A DNA stretch of 62,744 nucleotides from Acinetobacter bereziniae LMG 1003 = CIP 70.12. Its GTDB lineage: Bacteria; Pseudomonadota; Gammaproteobacteria; Pseudomonadales; Moraxellaceae. A program made the translations under genes and the position numbers. Below, piece after piece: positions 1 through 9,144 of the stretch (the first letter of the stretch is position 1; the number at the start of each line of letters is the position of its first letter). The notes below the pieces were generated by a model that was not told the origin of the DNA, ran no database searches, and worked only from the letters and a program-made list of their open reading frames with translations. The stretch lies in assembly GCF_000368925.1 (NCBI RefSeq), contig NZ_KB849754.1, positions 91,132 to 153,875 on the forward strand, written 5' to 3'.

Positions 1-69
1 AATTTAAATATTTAGAGCGGATTTATCACTTATAAAACTGAATTGAGTGGTCTAATTAACGGAACCACA

Positions 70-756
70 TTAAAGGTCTGTAATTTTCACTGAGAATGAG
101 TGAATACCGACTCGAACCAGTATTAATTTATCGGTATTTATTAGCACCGCATCATAAGAACTTTCACTGGTGATATTGTTTGCTTTAACCCATTTTTCCC
201 AATGGTTAACGATATGGCCAGAAAGCGCTTCACGAGTATCGAAAGGTTGATCTAGATCTGCAGTTGCACTTATGAACGTATCTAAGCTAAACGCATATCG
301 TAAAGGCTTTAGCTCGATATATGTCTCAATCGCTGTTGTATGTTGCTGAATACCATTAGTAATGCTTTGGAGCTTCAGTGCATAGTTCAAAGCCTCAAGC
401 TGGAGCACTTCATCATCACCGATCTGCTGAAACACCGATGTAGCATATGAAAAATTAGTTTGTTCGCCGTGAATATAACGTCTTTCTTGCCCAATCTGCA
501 GATACAGATTTTTGGCATCAGATTGGACTAAATCTAGGTAATTTTGTGGCTGAAGATCCTGAGCAAGTTGCGTAAAAGGTATTTTAATTTTTGATACTTT
601 AGGTGCTTTTTTTAAACCTTCAATTGATGTCGGAAATTCAATAACATCTAAAATAAAATCTAGGTTTAAAGTTTTAACATCTATGATCAAATGGTTTTTA
701 TAAAAACGTCCAATCAGGTTATTAAAAAAACAAACTTGGGTTTTATGGTTTAGCAT
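70..756 (-). CDS. Hypothetical protein
   Basis: No family recognised. A soluble-looking protein of about 228 residues with no signal peptide, membrane segment or metal-binding motif. The frame opens 10 codons earlier at 786, but the ATG at 756 is preferred because an AAAGG ribosome site lies about 8 bases upstream; the earlier start has none. It is divergent from the next gene, with about 110 bases between them for both promoters. Confidence 0.6.
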   Translation of the reverse strand: MLNHKTQVCFFNNLIGRFYKNHLIIDVKTLNLDFILDVIEFPTSIEGLKKAPKVSKIKIPFTQLAQDLQPQNYLDLVQSDAKNLYLQIGQERRYIHGEQTNFSYATSVFQQIGDDEVLQLEALNYALKLQSITNGIQQHTTAIETYIELKPLRYAFSLDTFISATADLDQPFDTREALSGHIVNHWEKWVKANNITSESSYDAVLINTDKLILVRVGIHSFSVKITDL

Positions 757-867
757 AAATATACCTTTATGAATCTTAAAGATCATCTTATAATAGTAGT
801 ATAAGTTTTAATACTATTTATCATGTGGTATTTTTAAACAAAGATAAAACTTTTAGTGAGTTGTTTC

Positions 868-1905
868 ATGACAGAATCAGTTGTACCAAATAATAGCGCT
901 TCAGAGAACGCACAAATACCAGGTACGATCGGAACATCAGCCGTTGCAGAACACAAGGGCGATAGTTTTAACGGCACAAGCATCATCACGATTGGTCGAG
1001 TTGACTTAAGTAGTTCTATTGAGCCTCTATTTGTACCAGTCTCAACATTGTGGTCCATCACACCGGGTAATTATCCTTTAAGCGCAGAAAATATTAAAAA
1101 CTGCACGGCAGTACGATTTGAGGGTGAAGAACTACTTACCCAAAACTTCGCATTAGGCTCAATTGTGGTTTATAAAATCAATGGTGTTTTAGGGAACCAT
1201 GTAATTGTGGTCAGTGAGGATCGAGACGGCGGTAACGATAACCGTGCGATTTACTGCAATAGCTTCAATACAACATGTAATATCTTATCTCAGTACGGTA
1301 TTGCCTTCGCTGAGCTATATCGCCGCAAAGTATTAGAGCTTGATCAAGTCCTCTATACCAACCTCAATAGATCCCTTTTACAAACTCTCTATGCAGAAAA
1401 TGAAACTGACGTTATTGATTTAGAGTGGAATACAAAGCACCACCCTACTCTATACGTTCATGCGTCAAACTTAGTTGCATCTGAAGAGCACGGTTTTGTG
1501 AAATATGATGGTCGTATGGCTGGTATTGGTACCTTTTCTACAAAATGTCTAACTGCAGACCGTAACGGCAACTTAATTAAACCAGAGCTAGCCTTCCTCA
1601 ATAACATTATTGAAATTAATGTTACTGAAAAAGATGCGTTAGAGTTCTTGAATTGCTCTATTACGAATAACCGCTTCTTTTCGCGTATGGTTGATCAACT
1701 CAAAAGTGCTGGTCGTAAAGAATATGACTTCATCACGAACAACATTGATTTCTTCGCCGTACATGTGAAGCTTAACCTTGAAGAAGATCGTCCTAAAATT
1801 ACGCGAATGGTTTTAGCACCAGATTTACCAATTCTGGAAAACTATTTGTATAAGCAATACGATCCAACCTACCTTGGTGAAGCCGTTGACGACTTAATTC
1901 AGTAA
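868..1905 (+). CDS. Hypothetical protein, about 345 aa
   Basis: No family recognised. A long open frame with a normal mixed alpha/beta composition, a Ser/Thr/Asn-rich N-terminus and no membrane segment. A GTG at 856 is in frame, but the ATG at 868 has AGTGAG at a suitable distance. It is followed directly by a strong hairpin terminator, so it is the last or only gene of its unit. Confidence 0.65.
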   Translation: MTESVVPNNSASENAQIPGTIGTSAVAEHKGDSFNGTSIITIGRVDLSSSIEPLFVPVSTLWSITPGNYPLSAENIKNCTAVRFEGEELLTQNFALGSIVVYKINGVLGNHVIVVSEDRDGGNDNRAIYCNSFNTTCNILSQYGIAFAELYRRKVLELDQVLYTNLNRSLLQTLYAENETDVIDLEWNTKHHPTLYVHASNLVASEEHGFVKYDGRMAGIGTFSTKCLTADRNGNLIKPELAFLNNIIEINVTEKDALEFLNCSITNNRFFSRMVDQLKSAGRKEYDFITNNIDFFAVHVKLNLEEDRPKITRMVLAPDLPILENYLYKQYDPTYLGEAVDDLIQ

Positions 1906-1922
1906 TACAGATCTAAAAAAGC

Positions 1923-1950
1923 TAAAAGCCTACAATGTAGGCTTTTTTAA
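1923..1950 (+). terminator. Rho-independent terminator
   Basis: The hairpin AAAGCCTAC / GTAGGCTTT with a 3-base loop is followed by a T run, 18 bases after the stop of the preceding gene. The A run on the other side may also let it serve the minus-strand operon that ends at 2007. Confidence 0.85.
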
Positions 1951-2006
1951 TGCAAAAAGGAAAAGGCTTAATAATTACGGAATCCCAACCTGAATAACTG
2001 ATATTT

Positions 2007-2843
2007 TTAGCGACCAAAGATCAAACTAAATAAGTACCCAACCCCTTCACCTTTCATACCATTAGCAATATGAAAAGCAATAGCTAAACAGATGATGACC
2101 GTTCCATAGAAAAATAGGTACGGTGCTAAAACACCTTTGAATTTCTTTTCCATTTGATCATGTAATGTGTATTTGATCGGAGCGGAACTTTGATTACGAC
2201 TATTATCACTTGGAGTATCACGATCTTCTGACTGAATAAGATTGCGAACTCTAGGAGCAACACCCTGATCCCAAGAATATTCTTTAAGTTTTAACTTGTT
2301 TACTAGGTATACAATATCATCACTAGCAAGACTAATCCCCTTGGTATGGAGTCTAGACAAAGTATCCACTGAATTGGCAATATCGGTAACATAAAACCAC
2401 TTTCTTACCGAATGAGACAAATCCATTTGCGTACTAGATAACTCATTCAGGATGATGCAACCACTAATAAAACCTAAGTTTTGGTCGGTAAACAATTCAG
2501 CACTTTTGAACCACTCTAAAACAGCAAATCTGTTCTTCCGAATCTGAACAAATGGATTAATCTGAGAGCCACCCTGAACCTCAAGCTCACCATTAATCTG
2601 CCATTCCCCATTTTCCGACCCAACCAGATTGCCTGAATAGTTTTTTAGGTCAATAACAACGATTGCTTCCTTGGTGAAAGCAATAACATCAATTTCCTGA
2701 CCTGACCACATTGTGTTATAGAACAAATAAATCCAATCTTCACTATTACCCCAATGAAGCTTCAATTGGGTTAATAAGTCTTCAAACATTTTTTGTTCAT
2801 TTTTCAGGTGGCTAACATCACCATAATACGCATGAATAGTCAT
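2007..2843 (-). CDS. NERD-domain protein with C-terminal membrane anchor
   Basis: The N-terminal 120 residues match the nuclease-related domain (NERD): a conserved Glu near residue 16, then GQEIDVI (about 48-54) and VVIDLKNYSG (about 62-71), the restriction-endonuclease-like core D...D-x-K. A hydrophobic segment near residues 240-262 suggests the protein is tethered to the inner membrane. NERD proteins are widespread on plasmids and are thought to act in DNA processing; the exact role is unknown. It ends an operon with the small zinc-finger membrane protein upstream, only 2 bases apart. Confidence 0.75.
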   Translation of the reverse strand: MTIHAYYGDVSHLKNEQKMFEDLLTQLKLHWGNSEDWIYLFYNTMWSGQEIDVIAFTKEAIVVIDLKNYSGNLVGSENGEWQINGELEVQGGSQINPFVQIRKNRFAVLEWFKSAELFTDQNLGFISGCIILNELSSTQMDLSHSVRKWFYVTDIANSVDTLSRLHTKGISLASDDIVYLVNKLKLKEYSWDQGVAPRVRNLIQSEDRDTPSDNSRNQSSAPIKYTLHDQMEKKFKGVLAPYLFFYGTVIICLAIAFHIANGMKGEGVGYLFSLIFGR

Positions 2844-2845
2844 TA

Positions 2846-3229
2846 TTAATCCTCATCCGTATAAAACAAAACTTCACCGCATTTAGCACAAGAGTTGCGA
2901 ATTTTGTAAGTATTGTTTTTTAAGGCATATCTGCGAATTGATGTACTTTCGCAAAAACAACATTTCACGATATTTGTAGTCACAACACATTGAGGGTATT
3001 CAGTCTTATACCATTCAAGTGTTTGCGTGTTACGAACAAAGCGCTGTCTCTGCCACCCAATTTTCCCAATTGTTCCGTGGTAATGGAAATACAATCCTGC
3101 TAGAGAGAAACCACCACCCCAAACCAAAAAGAACAAACCAGAATTACCACCCATCAACACGTAGTTATAAATTAGCGCTGTGAAACCCACCGTCATAAAA
3201 AGACCAGTGAATATACTTGAAAAAATCAC
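2846..3229 (-). CDS. Small membrane protein with C-terminal Cys4 zinc-binding motif
   Basis: Two predicted transmembrane segments (about residues 5-25 and 30-48) are followed by a soluble tail with CCFC (about 90) and CAKC (about 115), spaced as in a zinc ribbon. The start appears to be GTG at 3229, with AGGTGG about 9 bases upstream; the nearby ATG is out of frame and stops at once. It is probably co-transcribed with the NERD protein, so a joint membrane function is plausible but unproven. Confidence 0.65.
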   Translation of the reverse strand: MIFSSIFTGLFMTVGFTALIYNYVLMGGNSGLFFLVWGGGFSLAGLYFHYHGTIGKIGWQRQRFVRNTQTLEWYKTEYPQCVVTTNIVKCCFCESTSIRRYALKNNTYKIRNSCAKCGEVLFYTDED

Positions 3230-3546
3230 CTTTTCATTCCACCTAAAGTTTAAAAAATACTGCTTTCAATTAATTTCTAATAACAAATTCGAAATAATCA
3301 CATCAACCCAATGCTTCTAATTTTCGAGCAATATATTGGTTGATTAAAAGTCAAGTTCCGAAATTTATGGTTTGAGCAATTTCATGATCCAACTATTGCT
3401 GATGCTGTAATGGACCCCCAAATGTCAGTTCCAATTTACTAAGCGACAGTTTTATAAAATATCAATAAAATACATTCAATATTCTAAAGAACTGTGCGAC
3501 AAATTTACTAATCAATGTTGCGATAAGACCAAAAAATTACACTTAA
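3230..3546. other. Intergenic region with short GCGACA repeats
   Basis: No gene is visible in this stretch. It holds scattered copies of GCGACA (near 3444 and 3496, and at 3551 on its edge) and two copies of AATTTACTAA (near 3432 and 3501). The minus-strand promoter for the NERD operon should lie near its left end. Confidence 0.5.
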
Positions 3547-3912
3547 CTATGCGACAAAAATAGCAACAGCTAATGTGCAAACAAACACTAGCGTATATTT
3601 TGTCGATGTATAAAACCATGAGTAAATAAGCTCATTTTTCTCAGGTTTATTGTTTAAGAGCTTTGCTAAACCGAGCAATACACAAATCAAAGTGGTAGCA
3701 ATAGTTGCAAACCACAGACCTACCTTAAACCCATAAAACAACATTGATAAATTTGTAATTTCAGCATTTGAGTGAACATAAGTCATAAGAAAACTAAAAA
3801 AGAATAATCCAATTACAAATTTCCAAATGAAGATATGGACATTTGTTTTTTTCATCTAAATTCCCTTGAGCAAGCCTTATCGCATGGTTGTTTGGAATGT
3901 CGCATAGTTAAT
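3543..3912. repeat. 14-bp perfect inverted repeat flanking a small gene
   Basis: TTAACTATGCGACA at 3543-3556 is the exact reverse complement of TGTCGCATAGTTAA at 3899-3912. The pair encloses one small membrane-protein gene; the left copy contains its stop codon. Match does not extend beyond 14 bases on either side. Function is unknown. Confidence 0.6.
3547..3855 (-). CDS. Small three-span membrane protein
   Basis: A 102-residue protein with hydrophobic segments near residues 10-26, 42-66 and 84-101 and short polar loops. GGGAA lies 7 bases before the ATG. No family recognised. It stands alone between two copies of a 14-bp inverted repeat. Confidence 0.65.
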   Translation of the reverse strand: MKKTNVHIFIWKFVIGLFFFSFLMTYVHSNAEITNLSMLFYGFKVGLWFATIATTLICVLLGLAKLLNNKPEKNELIYSWFYTSTKYTLVFVCTLAVAIFVA

Positions 3913-4053
3913 TAGAACTCACACCAAAATAATGAATAAAACACCCAATACCATGAGGAAACATAAAAAGGCGAATACATATAGGAACAGGTAAAAAATA
4001 ACTTTAAAAAAATAATATAGTTTGTTCCTAAATATTCCTTACCTGTTTAGTGA

Positions 4054-4743
4054 TTAAGGCGCTTTAAAATTCAATTGGATTTTATAAGTGTTCAAGACAT
4101 CTGCTATAACAGTACCTTCAGGGATCTCAATCTTATCCCCTACTTTGTATGTGTTCACAAATTGCCAAAACACCGCTTTTTCTTGTGGATCTAAACGAGA
4201 AAGGATGTATAGATAAGCAGATTCAAGCTGTTGTTGGCTTGCATAGCTATCTACTGATACTACTGGCGTAGTTGCGAAGTTATAGTTCAATTCATCAAGA
4301 AGAGCTTCATATACAGTCGTACTTGCATACTTGCTGTATTTACCCTTGTTTTCAGGAACCGTATAGCCGTGGTTGTAATTGATCATACGAGCAACGTAAC
4401 TGGCCAATAGTTCCGAGTTTTTAGGGTTTTGCTGTAAATAGTCTTCCAGCTTGGATTTATCAGCTTCGTGCGCCGTTAAAACCACTTCCCCGTTATTAAT
4501 AACATTCAAGTTAAGTTTAATGCTCTTAATTTTACGAGGCGGTTGTTCAAATTCCGCACCATTAAAGCGATGTTTAACATTGATATAGTATTGTTCAATT
4601 GCATTCGCTTTAACTAAGGGAATTGGTGAAGATGATACAATTGGAGTTTGTGAGACTTTAACGGTTGTGTTGTTGGCATAGAGGTGTGCTGATAGCGAGA
4701 TTGTACCAATCAGTAAAGCTAAAGTACGTTTATTAAATACCAT
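4054..4743 (-). CDS. Secreted/periplasmic hypothetical protein
   Basis: A typical Sec signal peptide occupies residues 1-23 (basic start, hydrophobic LALLIGTISLSA core, cleavage probably after LYA). The mature part of about 205 residues is polar, with no recognised domain. It probably acts in the periplasm. It is monocistronic, with clear intergenic space on both sides. Confidence 0.65.
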   Translation of the reverse strand: MVFNKRTLALLIGTISLSAHLYANNTTVKVSQTPIVSSSPIPLVKANAIEQYYINVKHRFNGAEFEQPPRKIKSIKLNLNVINNGEVVLTAHEADKSKLEDYLQQNPKNSELLASYVARMINYNHGYTVPENKGKYSKYASTTVYEALLDELNYNFATTPVVSVDSYASQQQLESAYLYILSRLDPQEKAVFWQFVNTYKVGDKIEIPEGTVIADVLNTYKIQLNFKAP

Positions 4744-4961
4744 TTTAAACTTTTCCAGTGAAATAGTCGGTGTTATTTGTGAGAACCAGTTTTACTTTTA
4801 AAACTACTTCTAAGCTGTCTTTACAAGATTATACTATTTTTAACATTGCATCACTAATAGTCCTTAAACATTTTTAGTTAATTCGTATCAATCACCGTTA
4901 AAACTATCTAATATGTTTAAGAAGTTTAAGCACCCTTTAAAATTTGTTGTGTATTAGGTTT

Positions 4962-5480
4962 ATGGAAACGATTTTAAATTCCTTTTTGTTAAAGTCCATA
5001 ATTTATTCATTATTGTTTTATATAGTGTATAAGTTTGTTTTTGCTTTATGTGGCGTATTTCGCAAACCTAAAACTAAAGCCAAAAAGAATTCAAAAAAAG
5101 GCTATCGTAAGCCTCAAAAGAATCAGGAGCTTGTATCTAAAAAAGTCCTTACAAAAGACGAGATTATAATGCTTGATGCACTAGAACAGGTCATTCCATC
5201 ACGCAACATTTTGGTGCAAGTAAGCATGAGTGCTTTTATGACCACGCAAAACATAAGTACCCGAAATCAGTTTTCTAGGCTTTACGTGGACTATTTGATT
5301 GTTGATGAAGACTACAATCCTATATTATCTATTGAGCTTGATGGGCATTATCATAAATATACCCAGGATAAAGATAAAAGGCGTGACGAGCTTTTGAAGA
5401 GTGCTGGCATTCCTGTCATTAGGTTTAAGGAAATTCCCGACATAAAAGTTATAAGAAAAACCATTTCAAGGTATATTTAG
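4962..5480 (+). CDS. Membrane-anchored DUF2726 protein (PD-(D/E)XK-like fold)
   Basis: One N-terminal transmembrane segment (about residues 8-32) is followed by a basic linker rich in Lys. Then comes a C-terminal DUF2726 domain: YVDYLIVDEDYNPILSIELD, GHYH and KRRDELLKSAGIPVIRF. DUF2726 is related to the very-short-patch/restriction-endonuclease fold; conserved Asp, Glu-x-x-Gly and the KRRDxLL Arg/Asp are present, but catalysis is not established. A TTG start at 4944 is in frame, but the ATG at 4962 follows AGG at good spacing. Confidence 0.75.
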   Translation: METILNSFLLKSIIYSLLFYIVYKFVFALCGVFRKPKTKAKKNSKKGYRKPQKNQELVSKKVLTKDEIIMLDALEQVIPSRNILVQVSMSAFMTTQNISTRNQFSRLYVDYLIVDEDYNPILSIELDGHYHKYTQDKDKRRDELLKSAGIPVIRFKEIPDIKVIRKTISRYI

Positions 5481-5591
5481 GTATAAATACGATTAACTCT
5501 AATTGATTTTAATAATGTAAATGTGTAAAAATGGTTTTGTCGTAAGAGATATTTTGAATTAATTTTCAAATATATTTCTAAAGGTTTAATC

Positions 5592-6053
5592 ATGAACAAC
5601 TTAACTCGCAATACTGGAACTAATGACATGTTAAATGTATCAAAACCAGAAAATGTTGCTCAAATGTCACCTGTTGAACTTCAGAATTATATTGAAGAAC
5701 TTCAACAACAACTAGTCGTTAAAGAAAATAAAGCTTTTCACGATGCTGTTAGTGCCATTAATGCAATCATTTCAGAAAAAATTACTGCCGATGGTGTTGT
5801 GGACATCCATACACTTAGCGAATATCTAAAAAACAACCACATTGATACCACAAAAGTTGAGCCTGTAAGACGTCAAAAACGTAAGCTTACGCATGAATGG
5901 GTTCACCGTGAAAACAACAGCTTACGTTGGGCTGGTCGCGGTCAAGTAATTAAATGGTTACGTGAAGAAATGATTGAAAAGGGTTTTGATCCTTCAGATA
6001 AAGAAGCTGTACGTAGTTATTGCGAACAAAATCTAGACCTTAAAGAGATTTAA
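5592..6053 (+). CDS. H-NS-family nucleoid protein (variant DNA-binding loop)
   Basis: A 153-residue protein. Residues about 25-65 form a predicted helical dimerisation region. The C-terminus carries RWAGRGQVIKWL (about 112-123), matching the H-NS DNA-binding signature W-x-GRG-x-x-P-x-W, with Gln-Val-Ile in place of the usual Lys-x-Pro. It extends beyond the normal H-NS end by about 25 residues. It probably binds AT-rich DNA and silences plasmid or host genes. It is monocistronic with a strong terminator. A second H-NS-like gene lies at 45.3 kb. Confidence 0.75.
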   Translation: MNNLTRNTGTNDMLNVSKPENVAQMSPVELQNYIEELQQQLVVKENKAFHDAVSAINAIISEKITADGVVDIHTLSEYLKNNHIDTTKVEPVRRQKRKLTHEWVHRENNSLRWAGRGQVIKWLREEMIEKGFDPSDKEAVRSYCEQNLDLKEI

Positions 6054-6067
6054 TCTTTAAAACTAGT

Positions 6068-6096
6068 GAAACCACCGTAAAAGGTGGTTTTTTTTT
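6068..6096 (+). terminator. Rho-independent terminator
   Basis: AACCACC / GGTGGTT hairpin with a GTAAAA loop and a run of nine Ts, 15 bases after the H-NS-like gene. Confidence 0.9.
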
Positions 6097-6168
6097 GCCA
6101 TTATATAGTGTCGTTAAGCGATACCCTATTCTATTAGCTTTCAGCCGATAACAAGAAAATTTGCAATT

Positions 6169-6242
6169 GGTATATACTTAAACCGTTTTTATAAAGGTCA
6201 CGTTATACAACGGACTAGTTTTAGTTAAATTTTGGTATATAC
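6169..6242. promoter_or_regulatory. Paired GGTATATAC motifs upstream of lipoprotein gene
   Basis: GGTATATAC occurs at 6169-6177 and again at 6234-6242, 55-120 bases before the start of the next gene. The same 9-mer or its palindromic form GGTATATACC recurs in other promoter regions of this window. It may be an operator or simply a TATACT-type -10 box; the sequence alone does not decide. Confidence 0.4.
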
Positions 6243-6295
6243 ATTATAAGTATATGTGACTATACCTTTGCTTATGTTTCGCTGGAGGCGATTAA

Positions 6296-6625
6296 ATGTC
6301 ATTCAAAACTCTATTATTAACTGGCTTATTATCTGTAGGTTTGGTTTTAGTTGGTTGTAGTAAAAAAGAAGAATCAACATCTCAATCAAAACCTATTCAA
6401 CCAGATGAACAAATTGACAAAGTAGATCCATCTGCAGACCTACAAGCAGCGCGTGAAGCTTATGTCGATAATGAAAAACCTTCAAAAGTTGAGGGCCACG
6501 ATTTTGATGCACATCAAAAAACTGCAGAACAAAATCCACCAAAAGAGGACGAGCAAAATGATATGTCTTCTATGCTGAACGCTGCAGCTGCAGATGCTCA
6601 AAAACAAGCAGATCAAAACAAATAA
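6296..6625 (+). CDS. Small lipoprotein
   Basis: Signal peptide II: basic start, hydrophobic core and lipobox LVGC with Cys21. The mature part (about 89 residues) is highly charged, rich in Glu, Asp, Gln and Lys, and probably disordered. It starts at ATG 6296 after GGAGG. No family recognised. Outer or inner membrane location is not decided; residues after the Cys are Ser-Lys-Lys, without the classic Asp+2 retention signal. Confidence 0.75.
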   Translation: MSFKTLLLTGLLSVGLVLVGCSKKEESTSQSKPIQPDEQIDKVDPSADLQAAREAYVDNEKPSKVEGHDFDAHQKTAEQNPPKEDEQNDMSSMLNAAAADAQKQADQNK

Positions 6626-6650
6626 CAGCACATAAGCTTGGTACATCTTT

Positions 6651-6677
6651 AAAGGGGATTCGTTATCCCCTTTTTTA
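6651..6677 (+). terminator. Rho-independent terminator
   Basis: AAGGGGAT / ATCCCCTT hairpin with a TCGTT loop and six Ts, just after the lipoprotein gene. Confidence 0.9.
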
Positions 6678-6826
6678 ATGCGCCTTTAAAATACTTTTTA
6701 AATTCCCTTATTAAAACTTAACTAAAACAGTGATTCATTTTAACTAAAAAAACTTTATACCCCACGACTTAGTTATAATTAACCAGTTAAAACGTAATTA
6801 GATAAATGCGTTAAGGAGTATTAAAA

Positions 6827-8635
6827 ATGGCATATGAATATAACTCGCAAGATAAGCGGTTTGAATTCCCTAATCCCTACCGAATAGAAAACATTTTTAA
6901 AGTGATCGGTGCCATCGTTTTTATGCTGGCTGGCCTAAGCTTAATTTTCAGTGCAAAAGGTCTATTCAGTAACGGTGTATTTGTTGCACTACCACCGCTT
7001 ATAGTTGGTCTAGCAATGTTCAGTTATGGCGCTCTACTGCTGACCACAGGCTTATCAAACCTAAAGTTCTACTTTGGTCGTGATCAACCAGCCGGACTTG
7101 CACAGGAGTTATCCATTCAAGAAACTGGTGCTTATCCTGGTGCAACCGATATTAAAGAGATCCTACGCCAAAGCGCTTTGATTTATGAAGAACCAAAAGG
7201 CTCAGTGAACGGGATTCTATATTCACTGTTCCCTAATCTTATTTTTTCGCCATTATTCATCCGTAACGCTGCAGAAGCTCAATTTCAAAATGCGATTGTT
7301 TTTCTGATTACCTTAGTGAGTGCTCTAATCGCGTATGTGGGTGCATCACCCAATACAGGTGCTTGGCTTGGGATTGTTTACAACGCCATTATTTTGATTG
7401 TTTTATTGCGTCCTATGGCTAATCCGAACTCAGGTGCACAAGAAATTGGTTTATCTAAAGTCATTGGTTTGGTTTTAGTCGCCATTCTTGGACCTGTATT
7501 GGTTCCTATCCTTACCCAACATGCAGTTGCACCTATTTGGTTGCCAAGCATGGATAAAGCAATTTTTACGTTAATTGCAGCGCTGATTGCGATTGCGATA
7601 TTCTTCTTGGCCGTGATTGCTCAAATGGTAAAACAGCCACCACAAGCCAGTGCTGGAGTCGTTCAGGATAGTTTGAGTATGAATTGCCAACCAATGCAAT
7701 TGTTTGATGAACTTGAACGCCATCTACAAAAGAATTGGGAAAGTGCTATTCCTAACAGAATCTATTCACGCCAGTTGCCAGTTATCAACTCTCGCAGTAA
7801 AAACGGTGCTTTTGAGGGTGAGATCTTAGAAGAAACTCAACCAGTGCCAATCAATACCCTTCGTGATATGACATTGAGCTCATGCTTCAAAGAAGAAAAG
7901 TATCGCTGGTTAGCCATCCTCAATAGTTTTGGATTGTTAAGTTTTATTGCTTCAGTCGTATTAATGACTATTTTTGCCAAAGGTCTATATAACGGAAGCT
8001 ATCTGGATTTTAGCGACTTCACTTATGGTTTCTTTGGTGTATCGATGTGGATCTTAGGGAAGTTTTGTTTTGAGCACGGTAATTACCTATGGAGCCGTTT
8101 TGACTTTGTATCAAAACTAATATGGGTTGAGGCTAAAGGTAGCTATCAATTGTCTCAAATGAACTTTGGCCGTTACCTTGACGACAGCGTGAAATCACAA
8201 AAAGAAGTCATCAATGTTGAAACCATGACGTTACGTGTCTGGTACGCTGAAATTAGCACAACGACCTTCGGTAAATATCAAAACCGTGCGATCTTGAGCA
8301 TGACTGCTTGTACTGATGATGCTGTTGTACTGAAAGAGCATTTAGCCGACTTTGCCAAAAGCCAAAGCATTGTGGTTGCCCCAACGTCTGAAGTAGATAT
8401 TAACCGCATGTCATCTATGAACCAGATGAATAGCGCAATCAATAAAAGCTCACCAAGAACACATGGTACACATCTTGGATTGATGAATAACCCTGAAACA
8501 CACAGTCAGGATCTATCAGATCAAGTACCCGTGATCATCAAACCGAAAAAGAATATGTTTTGTGTGAAATGTGGTGAACCACTTCAGGACAATATGCTGT
8601 TTTGCCCTCAGTGTGGTACCAAAATAGAAAGTTAA
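6827..8635 (+). CDS. Multispan membrane protein with C-terminal zinc ribbon
   Basis: A 602-residue protein. Hydrophobic segments lie near residues 25-45, 52-75, 152-170, 175-195, 205-230 and 238-262, with a second membrane block around 365-410. The last 30 residues form a double-CxxC zinc ribbon (CVKCGEPL...CPQCGTKI), as in many zinc_ribbon_2 membrane proteins. AAGGAG precedes the ATG. No specific family or transfer function recognised. It stands alone between terminators. Confidence 0.65.
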   Translation: MAYEYNSQDKRFEFPNPYRIENIFKVIGAIVFMLAGLSLIFSAKGLFSNGVFVALPPLIVGLAMFSYGALLLTTGLSNLKFYFGRDQPAGLAQELSIQETGAYPGATDIKEILRQSALIYEEPKGSVNGILYSLFPNLIFSPLFIRNAAEAQFQNAIVFLITLVSALIAYVGASPNTGAWLGIVYNAIILIVLLRPMANPNSGAQEIGLSKVIGLVLVAILGPVLVPILTQHAVAPIWLPSMDKAIFTLIAALIAIAIFFLAVIAQMVKQPPQASAGVVQDSLSMNCQPMQLFDELERHLQKNWESAIPNRIYSRQLPVINSRSKNGAFEGEILEETQPVPINTLRDMTLSSCFKEEKYRWLAILNSFGLLSFIASVVLMTIFAKGLYNGSYLDFSDFTYGFFGVSMWILGKFCFEHGNYLWSRFDFVSKLIWVEAKGSYQLSQMNFGRYLDDSVKSQKEVINVETMTLRVWYAEISTTTFGKYQNRAILSMTACTDDAVVLKEHLADFAKSQSIVVAPTSEVDINRMSSMNQMNSAINKSSPRTHGTHLGLMNNPETHSQDLSDQVPVIIKPKKNMFCVKCGEPLQDNMLFCPQCGTKIES

Positions 8636-8654
8636 TCGTTAAAGAAAATAAAGG

Positions 8655-8683
8655 AATGGATTACGAATGTGGTCCATTTTTTT
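8655..8683 (+). terminator. Probable weak terminator
   Basis: A short ATGGA / TCCAT stem is followed by nine Ts, about 20 bases after the zinc-ribbon membrane protein. Confidence 0.5.
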
Positions 8684-8715
8684 TTGACATCAAAAAAATA
8701 ATTAGAGCTCTAAAA

Positions 8716-8949
8716 TTAAGAGTTTAATTGAGCGTTGACATATTCTTCGACAGAAAATCCCTTTACGCCAGTTTCTATAAGTGCATGCACAAAGTCTGAG
8801 AACGTCACTGGAATGTACCCTACTTTGAATAGTGCCTCATTCAACTCTTTGTACTTCAGAAAAACTTCTTCTTTATGTTTTTTCTTCAGCTTAAACGTGG
8901 ACGGCAAATCTGCCACTTGCAGATCTTGAATTTTGGTTGGGTTGTTCAT
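8716..8949 (-). CDS. Small hypothetical protein
   Basis: A 77-residue, basic and mainly helical protein. The C-terminal part (SDFVHALIETGVKGFSVEEYV) recalls the helices of small DNA-binding or plasmid-control proteins, but no family can be assigned. There is no convincing ribosome site before the ATG. Confidence 0.5.
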   Translation of the reverse strand: MNNPTKIQDLQVADLPSTFKLKKKHKEEVFLKYKELNEALFKVGYIPVTFSDFVHALIETGVKGFSVEEYVNAQLNS

Positions 8950-9004
8950 AGCGTACCCGGTTGCTTAAAAGTTGCGAAATTAAACTATTGTAATGTGAAA
9001 ATTA

Positions 9005-9034
9005 AAAAATGCAGAATAAATCTGCATTTTATTG
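9005..9034 (-). terminator. Terminator of the topA operon
   Basis: The AATGCAGA / TCTGCATT hairpin with an ATAAA loop gives a T run when read on the minus strand. It lies about 110 bases past the end of the last gene of the operon. Confidence 0.7.
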
Positions 9035-9144
9035 TTTCATTTTTTTAAGATCTATTTGATAAACAGATGCTTAAATTAGTATTCTCAACCAAAAGCCAAT
9101 TAATAGCGGATTAACCAAAATCAATCCGTTTCTTATTAGTATGT

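Noticed and set aside
3543..3912. Xer/pdif recombination sites around the small membrane-protein gene
   Set aside because: TGTCGCATAG is only partly like a XerC arm and no XerD arm follows at 6-bp spacing.
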